A stretch of 64,000 nucleotides of DNA from Acinetobacter defluvii (GCF_001704615.3 NZ_CP029397.2:186001-250000), one strand, 5' to 3'. Positions 25,549-35,555 are shown, numbered from the stretch's first letter. Notes: generated by a model from the letters alone, not told the origin. A program made the numbers and translations.

Positions 25549-27429
25549 ATGCAAAGTACTGCGAAAAAAGCGGCATTACCTGCCATTACCTTAGCTGCCC
25601 TCGGTGTTGTCTTTGGGGACATCGGAACCAGCCCCTTATATGCTTTAAGACAATGCTTTTTAACTGCACATCTTGCGATTTCAGAAGCCTCAGTTTTAGG
25701 AATATTATCACTGATCTTTTGGTGCATGATGCTCACCATTAGCTTTAAATATGTCACCATTATTATGCGTGCAGACAACAATGGTGAAGGTGGGATCATG
25801 TCTTTATTGGCATTAAACTTACGTTCCAACCGTATTGCAGACAATAAAAAAATTTACCTCATTGCGTTGGGCTTCATCGGTGCATCCCTATTTTTTGGTG
25901 ATGGCATTATTACGCCTGCCATTTCGGTTTTGTCTGCGATCGAAGGTCTGAGTATTGCCACACCTGTTTTTAATAAATGGTTAATGCCACTTGCGATTGG
26001 GATTTTGACAGGCTTATTTTTGGTGCAGCGACATGGCACAGGCACGATGGGAAAATTCTTTGGTCCAATCACGCTCACCTGGTTTGTATCCATTGGGATT
26101 ATTGGGATTTGGAGTATCAGCCAAACCCCATTTGTTCTCACCATGATGAGTCCGCATTGGGCGTTAAATTTTATTTTCCATCAGCCCTATGTGGCTTTTT
26201 TAACCATGGGAGCAGTAATTCTCACCATGACAGGTGGCGAGGCATTGTATGCAGACATGGGGCATTTTGGTCGATTGCCGATTAAATTGGCATGGTTTAC
26301 CGTTGTTTTGCCTTCATTGTTACTGAATTACGCTGGACAAGGTGCATTATTGCTAAGAAATCCAGCAGCAATTGAAAACCCATTTTATTTATTGATTCCT
26401 GAATGGGCGTTGTACCCAATGATTGGTTTGGCAACAGCAGCAGCCGTTATTGCTTCTCAAGCTGTGATCACTGGGGTTTTTTCAATGGTGAATCAGGCGA
26501 TTCAACTGCGCTATTTACCGCGTTTAACTGTACATCACACCTCAGATGTGGAACAGGGACAGATTTATTTGCCTTTTATTAATTGGATATTATTTATTTC
26601 TGTACTTATCCTGATTTTACTGTTTGAAAATAGTGCCAATCTTGCTAGTGCATACGGTGTCGCAGTTACTATGACCATGTTGTGCGGTACAATTTTAATC
26701 TCGGTTTTAGCCTATGGTTTATGGCGTTGGCCATTATGGAAAGTGCTTTTATTCGCTGTACCATTTCTATTGATTGATCTGGTTTTTGTTGCATCCACCT
26801 CTTTAAAAATAGCATCGGGTGGATGGGTACCAATTTTAATCGGTGCCATTGTTTATACTATTTTAATGACTTGGAAAGATGGTCGAGAAATTGTATACAG
26901 CAAATTAGAAAAAGATGCTTTGCCTTTAAGTTTGTTTATTAAAAGTGTCAGCTTGAGTAATGAAACCATTTATGTACCTGGACAAGCGATTTTCTTAACG
27001 GGAAATACCAATATCGTACCCCATGCAATGTTACATAATATTAAGCATAACAAGGTCTTACATGAGCGTAATATTATGGTGACGGTGATTACCCGTGATG
27101 TGCCTTATGTCACTAATCAAGAACGTATTCGAGTTGAAGTTTTAGATGATCGTTTTCAACAAGTTTTTGTTTATTATGGGTTTAAAGATCAGCCGAATAT
27201 TCCAATAGCTTTGGAACAAGCTTATGGTCAATTACGAATTCCGTATGACATGATGCAGATTAGTTTCTTTATTTCTCGTGATCGTTTGATTCATACCATT
27301 GGAGATGGAATGGCACCATGGCGTGAAAAATTGTTTATTTCGATGCAGCGTAATACCAGCCCTGTGAGTGACTTCTACCAAATTCCACCAAACCGTGTGG
27401 TAGAAATGGGCAGCCAAATCGAGATTTAA
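25549..27429 (+). CDS. kup: Kup potassium uptake transporter
   Basis: This 626-aa inner-membrane K+/H+ symporter opens with the family signature [15 protein letters not shown] near residue 20. About twelve hydrophobic segments follow to residue 440, then a soluble C-terminal domain. The ATG at 25549 has AGAAGAC six bases upstream and is preferred to a GTG at 25525 lacking a ribosome site. It is a single gene, first of the core genome to the right of the island, with a terminator at 27463-27492. Confidence 0.95.
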   Translation: MQSTAKKAALPAITLAALGVVFGDIGTSPLYALRQCFLTAHLAISEASVLGILSLIFWCMMLTISFKYVTIIMRADNNGEGGIMSLLALNLRSNRIADNKKIYLIALGFIGASLFFGDGIITPAISVLSAIEGLSIATPVFNKWLMPLAIGILTGLFLVQRHGTGTMGKFFGPITLTWFVSIGIIGIWSISQTPFVLTMMSPHWALNFIFHQPYVAFLTMGAVILTMTGGEALYADMGHFGRLPIKLAWFTVVLPSLLLNYAGQGALLLRNPAAIENPFYLLIPEWALYPMIGLATAAAVIASQAVITGVFSMVNQAIQLRYLPRLTVHHTSDVEQGQIYLPFINWILFISVLILILLFENSANLASAYGVAVTMTMLCGTILISVLAYGLWRWPLWKVLLFAVPFLLIDLVFVASTSLKIASGGWVPILIGAIVYTILMTWKDGREIVYSKLEKDALPLSLFIKSVSLSNETIYVPGQAIFLTGNTNIVPHAMLHNIKHNKVLHERNIMVTVITRDVPYVTNQERIRVEVLDDRFQQVFVYYGFKDQPNIPIALEQAYGQLRIPYDMMQISFFISRDRLIHTIGDGMAPWREKLFISMQRNTSPVSDFYQIPPNRVVEMGSQIEI

Positions 27430-27462
27430 ATACGACTGCGTGTTTGAAAGAAATAAGTAGAT

Positions 27463-27492
27463 AAAAAGCCAAGGCATTCCCCTTGGCTTTTT
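27463..27492. terminator. Bidirectional terminator between kup and the repeat protein gene
   Basis: AAAGCCAAGG and CCTTGGCTTT form a stem, with A-run before and T-run after. Confidence 0.85.
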
Positions 27493-27517
27493 ATGTAAGA
27501 TCATCATCAATTTATTG

Positions 27518-27880
27518 TTAATTGACTGCTGGGTCTTGGAAAGGTATGCCCTGTACATTTGCAGCAGGATCAGCTGTTGGTGATTGAGCTTCTGGTGCAG
27601 CTTGCATAGGACTATCTTGCGGTGCTAATGCCTCTGGCGCTGCTTGTGCAGGAATATCTTGTGGCGCTAAAGCTTCTGGTGCAGCCAGTTGAGCTGGAAT
27701 ATCTTGCAGTGTTAATGCCTCTGGTGCAGCCGCGATTTGCTGATTTTCAGGTGTCAAAAATCTGACTTTAGATAAACTTTCGATGGTTTCACCAGGTTGT
27801 ATCGGAGGTTCAGCAAATGCACTTACACTTGCCATAGAAAGACCCGTTAAAAAGCTTAAACCCAATAATTTTAAGCGCAT
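27518..27880 (-). CDS. Secreted Ala/Pro/Gln-rich repeat protein
   Basis: This 120-aa protein has a signal peptide (RLKLLGLSFLTGLSMASVSA, cleaved before FAEPP). It then carries four imperfect 14-residue repeats of the type APEALAPQDIPAQA, and a tail NVQGIPFQDP. The ATG at 27880 has AGAGGA at good spacing; an ATG two codons earlier is too close. It is probably periplasmic or envelope-exposed and disordered. No function is recognised. Such repeats can vary in number between strains. Confidence 0.7.
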   Translation of the reverse strand: MRLKLLGLSFLTGLSMASVSAFAEPPIQPGETIESLSKVRFLTPENQQIAAAPEALTLQDIPAQLAAPEALAPQDIPAQAAPEALAPQDSPMQAAPEAQSPTADPAANVQGIPFQDPAVN

Positions 27881-28164
27881 ATTCATTTCCTCTTTGTATG
27901 TAAAATACAATTCATCACGACATTTTATGTCGTTTAATCATGGATTTGACCTCTGCAAAATGTCATACTTCAAAAGCTGATTTCAACCAAAGATACTGAA
28001 CAATACAGATTCTCTAGAGGAAGTCTTTTACAAAGACAACAAAACATTACTCTGCAAGAATATGTAATTTGAGTAATTGTAGAAGATTTATTCAATTGAA
28101 AACTAAGCACATTTCTTTCTTAAAATTAGCCTGATAAGCTGATTTATACTCATGTGATCGTGTC

Positions 28165-29250
28165 ATGGCTCGTAAAAAACGTGGTAATCGTAGTACAAGT
28201 TTAGGAAAAGATTTTTTGAATAATTCAGTGGTAAAAGTTGTTTTAGGTTTAGTTGCTACAGGTAGTTTTGCAATTGCATTTGGTCAAGAGAAAATAACTC
28301 AATTTATTCCTTTTGTAGGTTCCAACTCATCTGAATGTTTAAAACAGTTTTATCGGGATGAGCCGCCATTTTTAGTTAAAGACAGTTTGCAGAAAAATAG
28401 TTATCCCTTGTGTTTTAATGGGTTTAACGTGATGTATTCAGGGGTTTCAAAAACCCCTTTATGGACAGCAGAGTATTTATCACCAGAGCGTTTAAGCCAA
28501 AAAATTAAACGTGAAGATAATTTTCACGAGGAAACGCGTGTCAGTCAAAGTCATCGCGCATTACTTTCTGACTACAAAGCTTCGGGCTATGATCGAGGAC
28601 ATATGTCACCAAACGCAGATATGCCAGACAAAGCCTCACAATATGACAGCTTTTCACTGGCGAATATGGTACCGCAGGCACCAAAAAATAATCAGCAAGT
28701 ATGGCGTGAGTTAGAAGAAGCTACTCGTGCGATCGTCACCAAGCAGAAAAAAGATGTATATGTGGTGACAGGTCCGGTATTCTCAGGAAAAAAATTAAAA
28801 ACCATTGGCAATGGTGTGATTGTTCCTACCGCAGTATATAAGGCAATATATTTACCCAAAGACGGTATTATAGGGGCGTACTATGCACCGAATGACAATA
28901 GTTTGAAGGTGAAGGTGGTGAGTGTATGTGCCTTAGAAGAACAGTTAGGCATAAATCTATTTCCTCAGTTAACTGAAGAGCAAAAACGCAATACATATAA
29001 ATTACCGTTGACTGCAAATCAGGTCAAAGCCAGTAGCAAAATTGAATATTCTCACTGGGACGCTGAAAGTCAATGTGCGCCAAATGTGTCGAGAGATCAA
29101 CTCAAAGCTTTACAGAAACAGTTCCAACCTCAGAAGAGTTCCACAACATCCTCTGTCGATTTACCTCAGGTTGATCAACAGACTCAGGATGCTTTAGTGA
29201 AACAATTAGTTGAGGCATTGCTACAATATTTATTACAAATTTTGAAATAA
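28165..29250 (+). CDS. DNA/RNA non-specific endonuclease (NUC1 type)
   Basis: This 361-aa protein has a hydrophobic N-terminal anchor or signal (VVKVVLGLVATGSFAIAF, 22-39) and the beta-beta-alpha-metal motif YDRGHMSPNADM, with DRGH at 143-146. The Asn of the metal site is in the following ANMVPQ region. The enzyme would cut DNA and RNA in the periplasm or outside the cell. The Gln/Ser-rich tail (315-345) is probably a linker. It is a single gene with no immunity gene next to it, consistent with secretion rather than a toxin pair. Confidence 0.88.
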   Translation: MARKKRGNRSTSLGKDFLNNSVVKVVLGLVATGSFAIAFGQEKITQFIPFVGSNSSECLKQFYRDEPPFLVKDSLQKNSYPLCFNGFNVMYSGVSKTPLWTAEYLSPERLSQKIKREDNFHEETRVSQSHRALLSDYKASGYDRGHMSPNADMPDKASQYDSFSLANMVPQAPKNNQQVWRELEEATRAIVTKQKKDVYVVTGPVFSGKKLKTIGNGVIVPTAVYKAIYLPKDGIIGAYYAPNDNSLKVKVVSVCALEEQLGINLFPQLTEEQKRNTYKLPLTANQVKASSKIEYSHWDAESQCAPNVSRDQLKALQKQFQPQKSSTTSSVDLPQVDQQTQDALVKQLVEALLQYLLQILK

Positions 29251-29321
29251 TCTCACTCGTTAAAATGAGAAAAGTCCTTATACTTTTCTCATTAAATCAG
29301 ATTAAAAAATAAGAGAAAAAT

Positions 29322-29567
29322 ATGTTTAAGGCATTTGAAAATGGTACAGAATCCCATTCTATCCACGATTTAACCTTGGAAAATGGCGAAGATCGTATCA
29401 ATATTTATGGAAATTTACAGATCGGCAAAGACCGAGATGGTTTACAAGCTGCAAAAGTTTTACAAGCTTATCTAAATGATATTGTAAAAACCTTAGAACA
29501 AACCTCGGACTTGCCAGAGAAAGTCACTACACAAGTAGAAGGTGAAATTGAGAATCCATTTTTATAA
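29322..29567 (+). CDS. Small conserved hypothetical protein
   Basis: This 81-aa acidic soluble protein has no signal peptide or known motif. It reads as an N-terminal beta segment (SIHDLTLENGEDRINIYG) and an amphipathic helix (AAKVLQAYLNDIVKTLEQ). AAGAGAAA precedes the ATG, and a strong terminator follows at 29606. I do not recognise a function. Confidence 0.7.
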   Translation: MFKAFENGTESHSIHDLTLENGEDRINIYGNLQIGKDRDGLQAAKVLQAYLNDIVKTLEQTSDLPEKVTTQVEGEIENPFL

Positions 29568-29605
29568 GGTTGATCATTTAAGTTTAAGTATGATGACATA
29601 AAAAT

Positions 29606-29631
29606 AAAAAACCTGCATCAGCAGGTTTTTT
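29606..29631. terminator. Bidirectional terminator
   Basis: AAAACCTGC-ATCA-GCAGGTTTT, with an A-run before and a T-run after, sits between the convergent 81-aa gene and aqpZ. Confidence 0.88.
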
Positions 29632-29652
29632 AATGAGGACGCGATACGAGTA

Positions 29653-30345
29653 TTATTTCTGTTCTTCTCCACCTACGACTTTATAGATGACCGCACCAAT
29701 CACTGCCCCGATAATTGGAGCAACCCAGAACAACCACAGTTGACCTAATGCTGCTGTTTCAGCAAAAAGTGCCACTGCAGTACTACGTGCTGGGTTCACC
29801 GACGTATTGGTTACTGGAATACTGATTAAATGAATGAGCGTAAGCGCTAAACCAATCGCAATGGGTGCAAAGCCTGCAGGTGCACGCTTGTCTGTAGAGC
29901 CCATGATCACGATTAAGAAAAATGCAGTCAGTACAATTTCAATGATCAAAGCAGAAACCATTGAGTATTTCCCAGGAGATAGCTCACCAAAACCGTTGGT
30001 TGCAAAACTCCCCACTCCCGTAAAACCCGCTTGACCTTGGACAATCATATAAAGAATGAACGCTGCCAAAGCCCCGCCGACTACTTGTGAAATGATATAA
30101 GGCACTAAGTCTTTCGCATCAAAACGATCACCCACACACAACCCCACACTGACTGCAGGGTTAAAATGTCCACCTGAAATATGCCCAAACGCATATGCAC
30201 CAGTTAGTACTGTTAAACCAAATGCAAGTGCTACACCTGCAAAGCCAATTCCAAGCTCTGGATATGCAGCAGCTAACACAGCACTACCACATCCCCCAAA
30301 AACTAACCAAAATGTTCCGAGAAATTCTGCTAAATATTTATTCAT
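29653..30345 (-). CDS. aqpZ: Aquaporin Z water channel
   Basis: This 230-aa member of the MIP family has six membrane segments and two NPA boxes, NPAVSVGL at 62-69 and NPARST at 184-189. HFNPAV and the Arg after the second NPA fit a water-selective pore. It is a single gene transcribed leftward. A palindrome at 30386-30409, 41 bp upstream, may regulate it. Confidence 0.95.
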   Translation of the reverse strand: MNKYLAEFLGTFWLVFGGCGSAVLAAAYPELGIGFAGVALAFGLTVLTGAYAFGHISGGHFNPAVSVGLCVGDRFDAKDLVPYIISQVVGGALAAFILYMIVQGQAGFTGVGSFATNGFGELSPGKYSMVSALIIEIVLTAFFLIVIMGSTDKRAPAGFAPIAIGLALTLIHLISIPVTNTSVNPARSTAVALFAETAALGQLWLFWVAPIIGAVIGAVIYKVVGGEEQK

Positions 30346-30385
30346 GACCTATACCTTTTGTTCTTTAAATAATATTAAATATTAT

Positions 30386-30409
30386 AAATTGTGATTTATA
30401 TCACAATTT
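30386..30409. promoter_or_regulatory. CRP-like palindrome upstream of aqpZ
   Basis: A palindrome with 10-bp perfect arms (AAATTGTGAT and ATCACAATTT) contains TGTGA-N6-TCACA, the consensus for CRP/Vfr-type regulators. It overlaps the stop codon of the AraC gene and precedes aqpZ. Control of aqpZ is inferred; a role as a hairpin ending the AraC transcript is also possible. Confidence 0.5.
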
Positions 30410-31435
30410 AGTGATTAAAATTGGTTTTTTTGCGTTTTTTAATTGACTATTGCGCCATTGGCGTGGCGTTAAACCTGACCAAAGTTTAAAGGCACGTTGA
30501 AAAGCACTTTGTTCTGAATAACTTAAAAGTATTGCAATTTCATGTAAGCTCAGATGAGGATCTTGCAAATATTGTTTAGCAAGTAACTGACGGATTTCCT
30601 GAACACGTTCTTGATAGGTAGTTTCTTGTTGTTGTAAATGTCGCTGCAATTGACGTACAGACATTTGTAGCTGTGTTGCAATGGTTTCAATTTGATAATT
30701 ATTTTTTTGTAATCCTTTTAAAATACTGTGTTGTAAACGTTCATCAATTTGTGTGCTGTTTGGCAGTTTAGCTAACAGTTCTTGCGCCTGTTGCTGCATA
30801 ATCTGCTGTAGGGTTGAATCTGGATTTTTACATGGGGCAGAAAAAAAATTTAAAGAAAATAATAATTCGACTTTCGCTTGTGAAAACTTAATAGGTGCGT
30901 TAAAAAAATCTTGATAAATTCGAATATTTTTAGGCGCTGGCTGAATGAAATTCACCCCTTCAATTTGGATATATTCGCGTTGAATATACAATCGTAAAAA
31001 CTGTACCAAAATTGCTAATGCGATTTCATCCGTAATTTGGGTTGTCAGGTCTACAGGCAAAACCTCCCAACGGATAGACAATAGATCACCTTGAGCCTCT
31101 ACTTTTAATGGACCGCCATCATAAATTAAACGATGAAAATCATAATAACGTGTAATCGCTTCGCCAAGGGTATCGCAGGATTGCGTAATGTAGGCAATTA
31201 CACCTAAATGTTTAGGCTGAATATATTCAGCAATTTCTAAGCCAAGCGCGGAAGAATGGACTTGCGCGTTGATTTCATCTAATAGCTCACGCCAAACCTG
31301 AAATTCAAAACGCTCAAGATTTTGTACACGTTGCAGCTTATCTGAAATTTCCAAGTTTTTGGCTTGTGCATAGACATAAAGAAGCTGCCCTAAGCCACCA
31401 TACACTGTTCCTGTATAGTCTTTAAGTTGTTGCAT
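30401..31435 (-). CDS. AraC-family transcriptional regulator
   Basis: This 344-aa protein has an N-terminal arabinose-binding-type ligand domain (20-205) and a C-terminal double helix-turn-helix (about 240-335). The latter shows IETIATQLQMSVRQLQRHL and LHEIAILLSYSEQSAFQRAF, then GLTPRQWR, which are diagnostic for the family. It is divergent from the fatty-acid-hydroxylase-like gene, and the shared intergenic space holds a 10-bp-spaced direct repeat, so it may control that gene. The ligand is unknown. Confidence 0.9.
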   Translation of the reverse strand: MQQLKDYTGTVYGGLGQLLYVYAQAKNLEISDKLQRVQNLERFEFQVWRELLDEINAQVHSSALGLEIAEYIQPKHLGVIAYITQSCDTLGEAITRYYDFHRLIYDGGPLKVEAQGDLLSIRWEVLPVDLTTQITDEIALAILVQFLRLYIQREYIQIEGVNFIQPAPKNIRIYQDFFNAPIKFSQAKVELLFSLNFFSAPCKNPDSTLQQIMQQQAQELLAKLPNSTQIDERLQHSILKGLQKNNYQIETIATQLQMSVRQLQRHLQQQETTYQERVQEIRQLLAKQYLQDPHLSLHEIAILLSYSEQSAFQRAFKLWSGLTPRQWRNSQLKNAKKPILITKL

Positions 31436-31533
31436 CGTTGTTGTTTTTCAAATCGTATTAATTTACTTAATATTTAAACACGGGGGGGTGGGTAGGACAA
31501 GACTGTACACAGAGCACACAACAAAAAAGTAAA

Positions 31534-31551
31534 AATTTGTCGCAATTTGTC
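31534..31551. promoter_or_regulatory. AATTTGTC direct repeat, candidate AraC-type operator
   Basis: AATTTGTC occurs at 31534-31541 and 31544-31551. The 10-bp spacing places both copies on one face of the helix, as AraC-type proteins prefer. It lies between the divergent regulator and hydroxylase genes. Binding is inferred. Confidence 0.45.
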
Positions 31552-31628
31552 AATTATGCCATTTTTTAGGTCAATATCTTTGTGTAGAACTCTTCTATAT
31601 TAAGTATAAAGTTTGAGGAAGAACACAT

Positions 31629-32255
31629 ATGATAAAAGGTTTTGTTGTAGGCATTATTGTTGCCAATGGCTTTGAATGGGTTGCACACAAATATATTTTG
31701 CATGGCACACATCGTGTAGGACAAGCACGCTTTAGCCCAGTACCTAAAAGTATGCAGTCACACTGGGAACATCACCGTGAAGTTCGTAAAACTGAATTTC
31801 ATGATCATGGTTATGTTGAAGGGGTGAAAAACTGGCGCACAAGAAATGAAATCATGTCTTTAGCAGTTGTCGCGGGTGCAGCAAGCTTAATTTTTTATCC
31901 TATTTCCAAAGGTATGGTGGTTGCTTCACTATACAGCGCTTGCAACTATTATTATATTCATCGTCGTGCGCATCTAGCGCCAGAATGGGCGAAAAAGAAA
32001 ATTCCTTGGCACTATGACCATCATATGAATTCAAATCAAGATGCCAATTGGTGTGTGACTAAGCCTTGGTTTGATTATCTTTTAGGTACGCGTGTCGTGT
32101 CTTCGGCAGACTTAAAAGAACAAAATCCTTTAGGAGTTATTTTACCGAATAGCGCAGCAAAATGGTTGTCGCATCACGTTGAAAAAGTTTTTCCTGTCAA
32201 ATGGGCTCGACCAAAACAACTGCCTCAGATTAGCGAAAATATTAAACTGTCCTAA
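31629..32255 (+). CDS. Fatty-acid hydroxylase/sterol desaturase-like membrane protein
   Basis: This 208-aa protein has the histidine-box pattern of di-iron membrane hydroxylases: HKYILHGTHR (20-29), HWEHHR (near 55), HRRAH (near 114) and WHYDHHM (near 128). Two hydrophobic stretches (1-15 and 78-105) are short for the family, but the boxes are complete. It would oxidise a lipid chain; the substrate is unknown. GAGGAAG precedes the ATG. It is divergent from an AraC regulator that may control it. Confidence 0.78.
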   Translation: MIKGFVVGIIVANGFEWVAHKYILHGTHRVGQARFSPVPKSMQSHWEHHREVRKTEFHDHGYVEGVKNWRTRNEIMSLAVVAGAASLIFYPISKGMVVASLYSACNYYYIHRRAHLAPEWAKKKIPWHYDHHMNSNQDANWCVTKPWFDYLLGTRVVSSADLKEQNPLGVILPNSAAKWLSHHVEKVFPVKWARPKQLPQISENIKLS

Positions 32256-32779
32256 ACTCAACAAATGAGATGTTCTGTCGTGAATTGTCATAAAAATAAG
32301 TTTTTTTTGTCAATATTCTAGTTAATAATCAGTGTAAATTTCATCTTACCGAATAGATTTGAATATACGTAGTGCTGTAGTTTTACTTTTATCGGTTTTA
32401 CAGGGAGTCGACAAGACTCCCTTTTTTTATCTCTTAAAATATAGAAGTTCACCGAGATATAACGATGGTCATTATATAAATGATGGAGTGAATAGCTAAA
32501 ATAGACTTTTATATGGTTGAGTTTAGCATTAAAGATGATTTTTATGCACCCATAGTCAAGCCTTGTGAATGTGTATGCCGTACAGAATGAGATGAATGAA
32601 GCTTTAAAAGAGAGTCTTTAACCTTTAACTAATTTTTTATTTAAAAATATTTATTGTTTAACCAAAGAAAACTATATAAATATGGAGTTCATATAAAATT
32701 TCTATTCGCTGACTTGTTGCAGCGACCGCACCAATAATGTTGTAAAAATTAGAAAAACGATTAAAACTTGGGGAAAATA
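32256..32779. other. Intergenic region with one terminator
   Basis: No convincing gene is seen. A terminator lies at 32403-32428, about 150 nt after the hydroxylase gene, so that transcript would have a long 3' end. A small RNA is possible, but no clear promoter is visible. Confidence 0.4.
32403..32428 (+). terminator. Rho-independent terminator
   Basis: GGGAGTC-GACAA-GACTCCC is followed by seven T. Confidence 0.88.
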
Positions 32780-33443
32780 ATGCGAAATCGAATCATTGCG
32801 GAATATCGGCAAACTTTTATTTTAATAATTATGACAACAGGTCTATTGTTGTTTATCGCTTTTTTAGGGTCATCAGAAACACTGGTCGTGGGAGTAAGTA
32901 TGTTGAGCCTTATATTGGTCTAGCTATGAGGTTTTAAAGCAAAAACTATTTTATTACCACATGAACTGCATAAAGAGAGTTTGTTTGGTCGTGTATCTGT
33001 ACCATTAAATGCTCGAACTGAATATTTTTTATAAGTTTGTACAAGGGAATATACAAGGTATACCCACAGGTCAACATACTTATATTACTGTGAAAAATGC
33101 TCATCAACAGATTAAAGCTAATAGTAATTTTAAAGGTATAGAGGACTTGAGAGAACATTTGATTCAAATCGAGTTGAAAAACTTACAATCACAAATTGAA
33201 AAATCCTTACAGGAAAAAAGTAGTCTAACTTTTGGCGTATTAAAAGTTTCAGCTTCAGGCGTTGCCTATAAAAATAAAATGCTCACTTATGCTGAAGTCG
33301 AAGATTTCGGGATTGAGAACGGCTTTTTTTATATACAGAAAAAGGTTGTGCGAGGTAATTCTTTTAAAATAGCAGTATCTGAGATTCCCAATATGACCAC
33401 TTTTTTGCTTTGTTGGACTATTATATACAACAAAAAAGGGTAG
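32780..33443 (+). pseudogene. Decayed DUF6585-like membrane protein gene
   Basis: An ATG at 32780 reads 47 residues (MRNRIIAEYRQTF and a membrane segment) and stops at 32921. In the same frame, after two stops, KTILLPHELHKESLFGRVSVP continues to an in-frame TAA inside TATTTTTTATAAG near 33030. The product then continues one frame over as YKFVQGNIQGIPTG to 33443. Removing one T from the T-run restores TEYFYKFVQG. The C-terminal part (LTFGVLKVSASGVAYKNKML, then SEIPNMTTFL) resembles DUF6585 proteins. At least two lesions point to real decay rather than one read error. Family assignment is tentative. Confidence 0.6.
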
Positions 33444-33564
33444 CTTAATATTTAAACTGATCGCATTAAAAATGATCTATATTGTATCAACTTGGGTGAA
33501 TAGATTAACAACTGAATAATGCTCTGTTATATTTGCCCATTGATCTTTAGATGAGAAATTTTGC

Positions 33565-34845
33565 TTGGCTACTCCTTTTTGGTATAACGCAGCGCTTGCG
33601 ATCATCAAACCTTTGTATCAATGGCGCATTAAAAAGCGTGCAACAGATTTTGCAGCATATCAACAGGAATATCTTGAGCGATTTGGTCCTTTTCAAGCCG
33701 TAAAAAATACCCAAGCAATTTGGTTTCATTGTGTATCAGTGGGCGAAACCAACGCAGCACAACCCTTGATTGAGCATTATTTAAAACAAGGACATGCTGT
33801 TTTGGTCACCAATACCACCAAAACAGGTCAGGCACGTGCCAAGTCCTTATTTTTAAAACCACCTTTTGCGTCATTATTTCAGGCAGTTTATTTACCTGCG
33901 GATCAAAAATATTTAATCGTTGATTTTTATAAAAAATATCAACCGAAATTATTAATTTTAGTAGAAACAGAACTTTGGCCAAATTTGATTGATCAAGCCA
34001 AACAGTTTGCTGTGCCATGTTTACTCGTCAACGCTCGACTTTCGGAAAAGTCAGCCAAAGGCTATGGCAAAGTCTCAAATTTGACCCGTCCTATGTTGCA
34101 AAAATTAGATCGTGTATTGGCACAAGATGCAGCAACGGTACAGCGTTTTATTGTCTTAGGTTTATCTGAAAATGTTGCCAATGTCGTCGGCAGTATTAAA
34201 TTTGATATTTCAGCACCTGATATTTTTATTGAAAAAGCACGGCAGTTACAGCAAGAGTGGAATTTAAATTCACGTAAAATTATCACCCTCGCCAGTACCC
34301 ATGCACCAGAAGAACAAAAATTACTTACTGCTTTAAAGCCATATTTACAACAACGACCTGAATTAGTGTGTGTGGTCGTACCTCGTCATCCTGAACGTTT
34401 TGATGAAGTTTTTGCAGTTGCACAAAGCTTGGATTTAGTCACACAGCGCCGTAGTTTAAATGAAAAGATTCAAACCAATACACAAGTGTATTTGGGAGAC
34501 AGTATGGGCGAGTTATGGCAATGGTATGCTTTAAGCCAAGCCTGTTTTGTCGGTGGTTCTTTGAATGAACCGGGTGGTGGGCATAATATTTTAGAGCCGA
34601 TGGCGCTACATGTGCCGACTGTGATTGGTGCGAATTATTTTAATTTCCAAGTGATTGTCGATGAGTTTTTACAGGCAGATGCAGTCAAAGTTGCCGCGTC
34701 TGTTGAAGATGTCGTGGTATTGCTTTTGCGTTGTGTCGATGAACCCGAGTTTGCACAAGAGCTTACTCAACAGGCAGATTGTGTGTTGAATCAAAATAAA
34801 GGTTCTTTGCATAAGCATATTGCAGTGATTGATACCTATTTATGA
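33565..34845 (+). CDS. waaA: WaaA, Kdo transferase of lipid A core synthesis
   Basis: This 426-aa GT30 glycosyltransferase adds Kdo to lipid IVA at the inner membrane. It has IWFHCVSVGETNAAQPLI (N-terminal domain), LVETELWPNLI, ARLSEKSAKGY, and a C-terminal sugar-nucleotide domain with SLNEPGGGHNILEPM near residue 330. The only in-frame start is TTG 33565. An ATG at 33551 is one base out of frame; one more T in the AATTTTGC run would join it (MRNF), so the N terminus may be affected by an indel. The stop overlaps rsmE by 4 nt. Confidence 0.92.
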   Translation: MATPFWYNAALAIIKPLYQWRIKKRATDFAAYQQEYLERFGPFQAVKNTQAIWFHCVSVGETNAAQPLIEHYLKQGHAVLVTNTTKTGQARAKSLFLKPPFASLFQAVYLPADQKYLIVDFYKKYQPKLLILVETELWPNLIDQAKQFAVPCLLVNARLSEKSAKGYGKVSNLTRPMLQKLDRVLAQDAATVQRFIVLGLSENVANVVGSIKFDISAPDIFIEKARQLQQEWNLNSRKIITLASTHAPEEQKLLTALKPYLQQRPELVCVVVPRHPERFDEVFAVAQSLDLVTQRRSLNEKIQTNTQVYLGDSMGELWQWYALSQACFVGGSLNEPGGGHNILEPMALHVPTVIGANYFNFQVIVDEFLQADAVKVAASVEDVVVLLLRCVDEPEFAQELTQQADCVLNQNKGSLHKHIAVIDTYL

Positions 34846-35555
34846 ATATCGTCCTATTAGACCCACGACAAACGCAGTCTGAAACATGGACAATCACCTC
34901 AAAAAGACAACTTGAGCATTTACATAACCATGTGGAGGTTCAGGTTGGAGATACTTTAAAAGTTGGTATTCGTGAAGGAAAACGTTATTTGACTGAGATT
35001 GTAAATGTTTCAGAAAATGCTATTGAAATTCAACAGATTGAACAACAAGGCGTTCCTGCCAAATTACCTGTAACTTTGATTGTGGCAATGCCTAGACCCA
35101 AAGTTTTGCGTCGTTTGATCATGGATGCTGTGACCTTAGGTGTAGAAAAAATTATTCTTTTACATAGTTATCGGGTGGATAAGAGTTATTGGCAAACACC
35201 ATTTTTACAACAACTTGAGCATTATGTAACTTTAGGTTTAGAGCAAGCAGGCGATACCATAGCACCGCAAATTGAACAGCATAAACGCTTTAAACCTTTT
35301 GTGGAAGATATCTTACCGACATTGATAACTCAGGAAAAACCTGCTTTTGTGGCACATCCTTATGTCACAGCAAAAATGCCTTGTGCAATTAATCATGCCT
35401 GTACGATCATCATTGGACCTGAAGGTGGCTTTATTCCATATGAGATTGATTTACTTGTTAAAAATGGCTGCCAAGCTGTGAGCTTAGGCAGCCGTATTAT
35501 CCGTACTGAAACGGTGATTGCTTATGCATTAGGGCGTTTGTTTGGCACGACCTGA
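34842..35555 (+). CDS. rsmE: RsmE, 16S rRNA m3U1498 methyltransferase
   Basis: This 237-aa SPOUT enzyme methylates U1498 of 16S rRNA. An N-terminal PUA-like domain is followed by the trefoil-knot signature IIIGPEGGFIPYE near 190 and LGSRIIRTETVIAYALGRL near 215. ATG overlaps the waaA stop (ATGA), so the two are translationally coupled. Its 3' end overlaps the convergent mscS-like gene by 27 nt. Confidence 0.94.
   Translation: MNIVLLDPRQTQSETWTITSKRQLEHLHNHVEVQVGDTLKVGIREGKRYLTEIVNVSENAIEIQQIEQQGVPAKLPVTLIVAMPRPKVLRRLIMDAVTLGVEKIILLHSYRVDKSYWQTPFLQQLEHYVTLGLEQAGDTIAPQIEQHKRFKPFVEDILPTLITQEKPAFVAHPYVTAKMPCAINHACTIIIGPEGGFIPYEIDLLVKNGCQAVSLGSRIIRTETVIAYALGRLFGTT

Noticed and set aside
27560..27730. 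Regular repeats resembling a CRISPR array
   Set aside because: The repeats are in frame and encode an APEAL-type protein repeat; no unique spacers of constant length occur.
32330..32428. Small RNA gene ending at the 32403 terminator
   Set aside because: No convincing promoter is seen; the terminator may simply end the upstream hydroxylase transcript.
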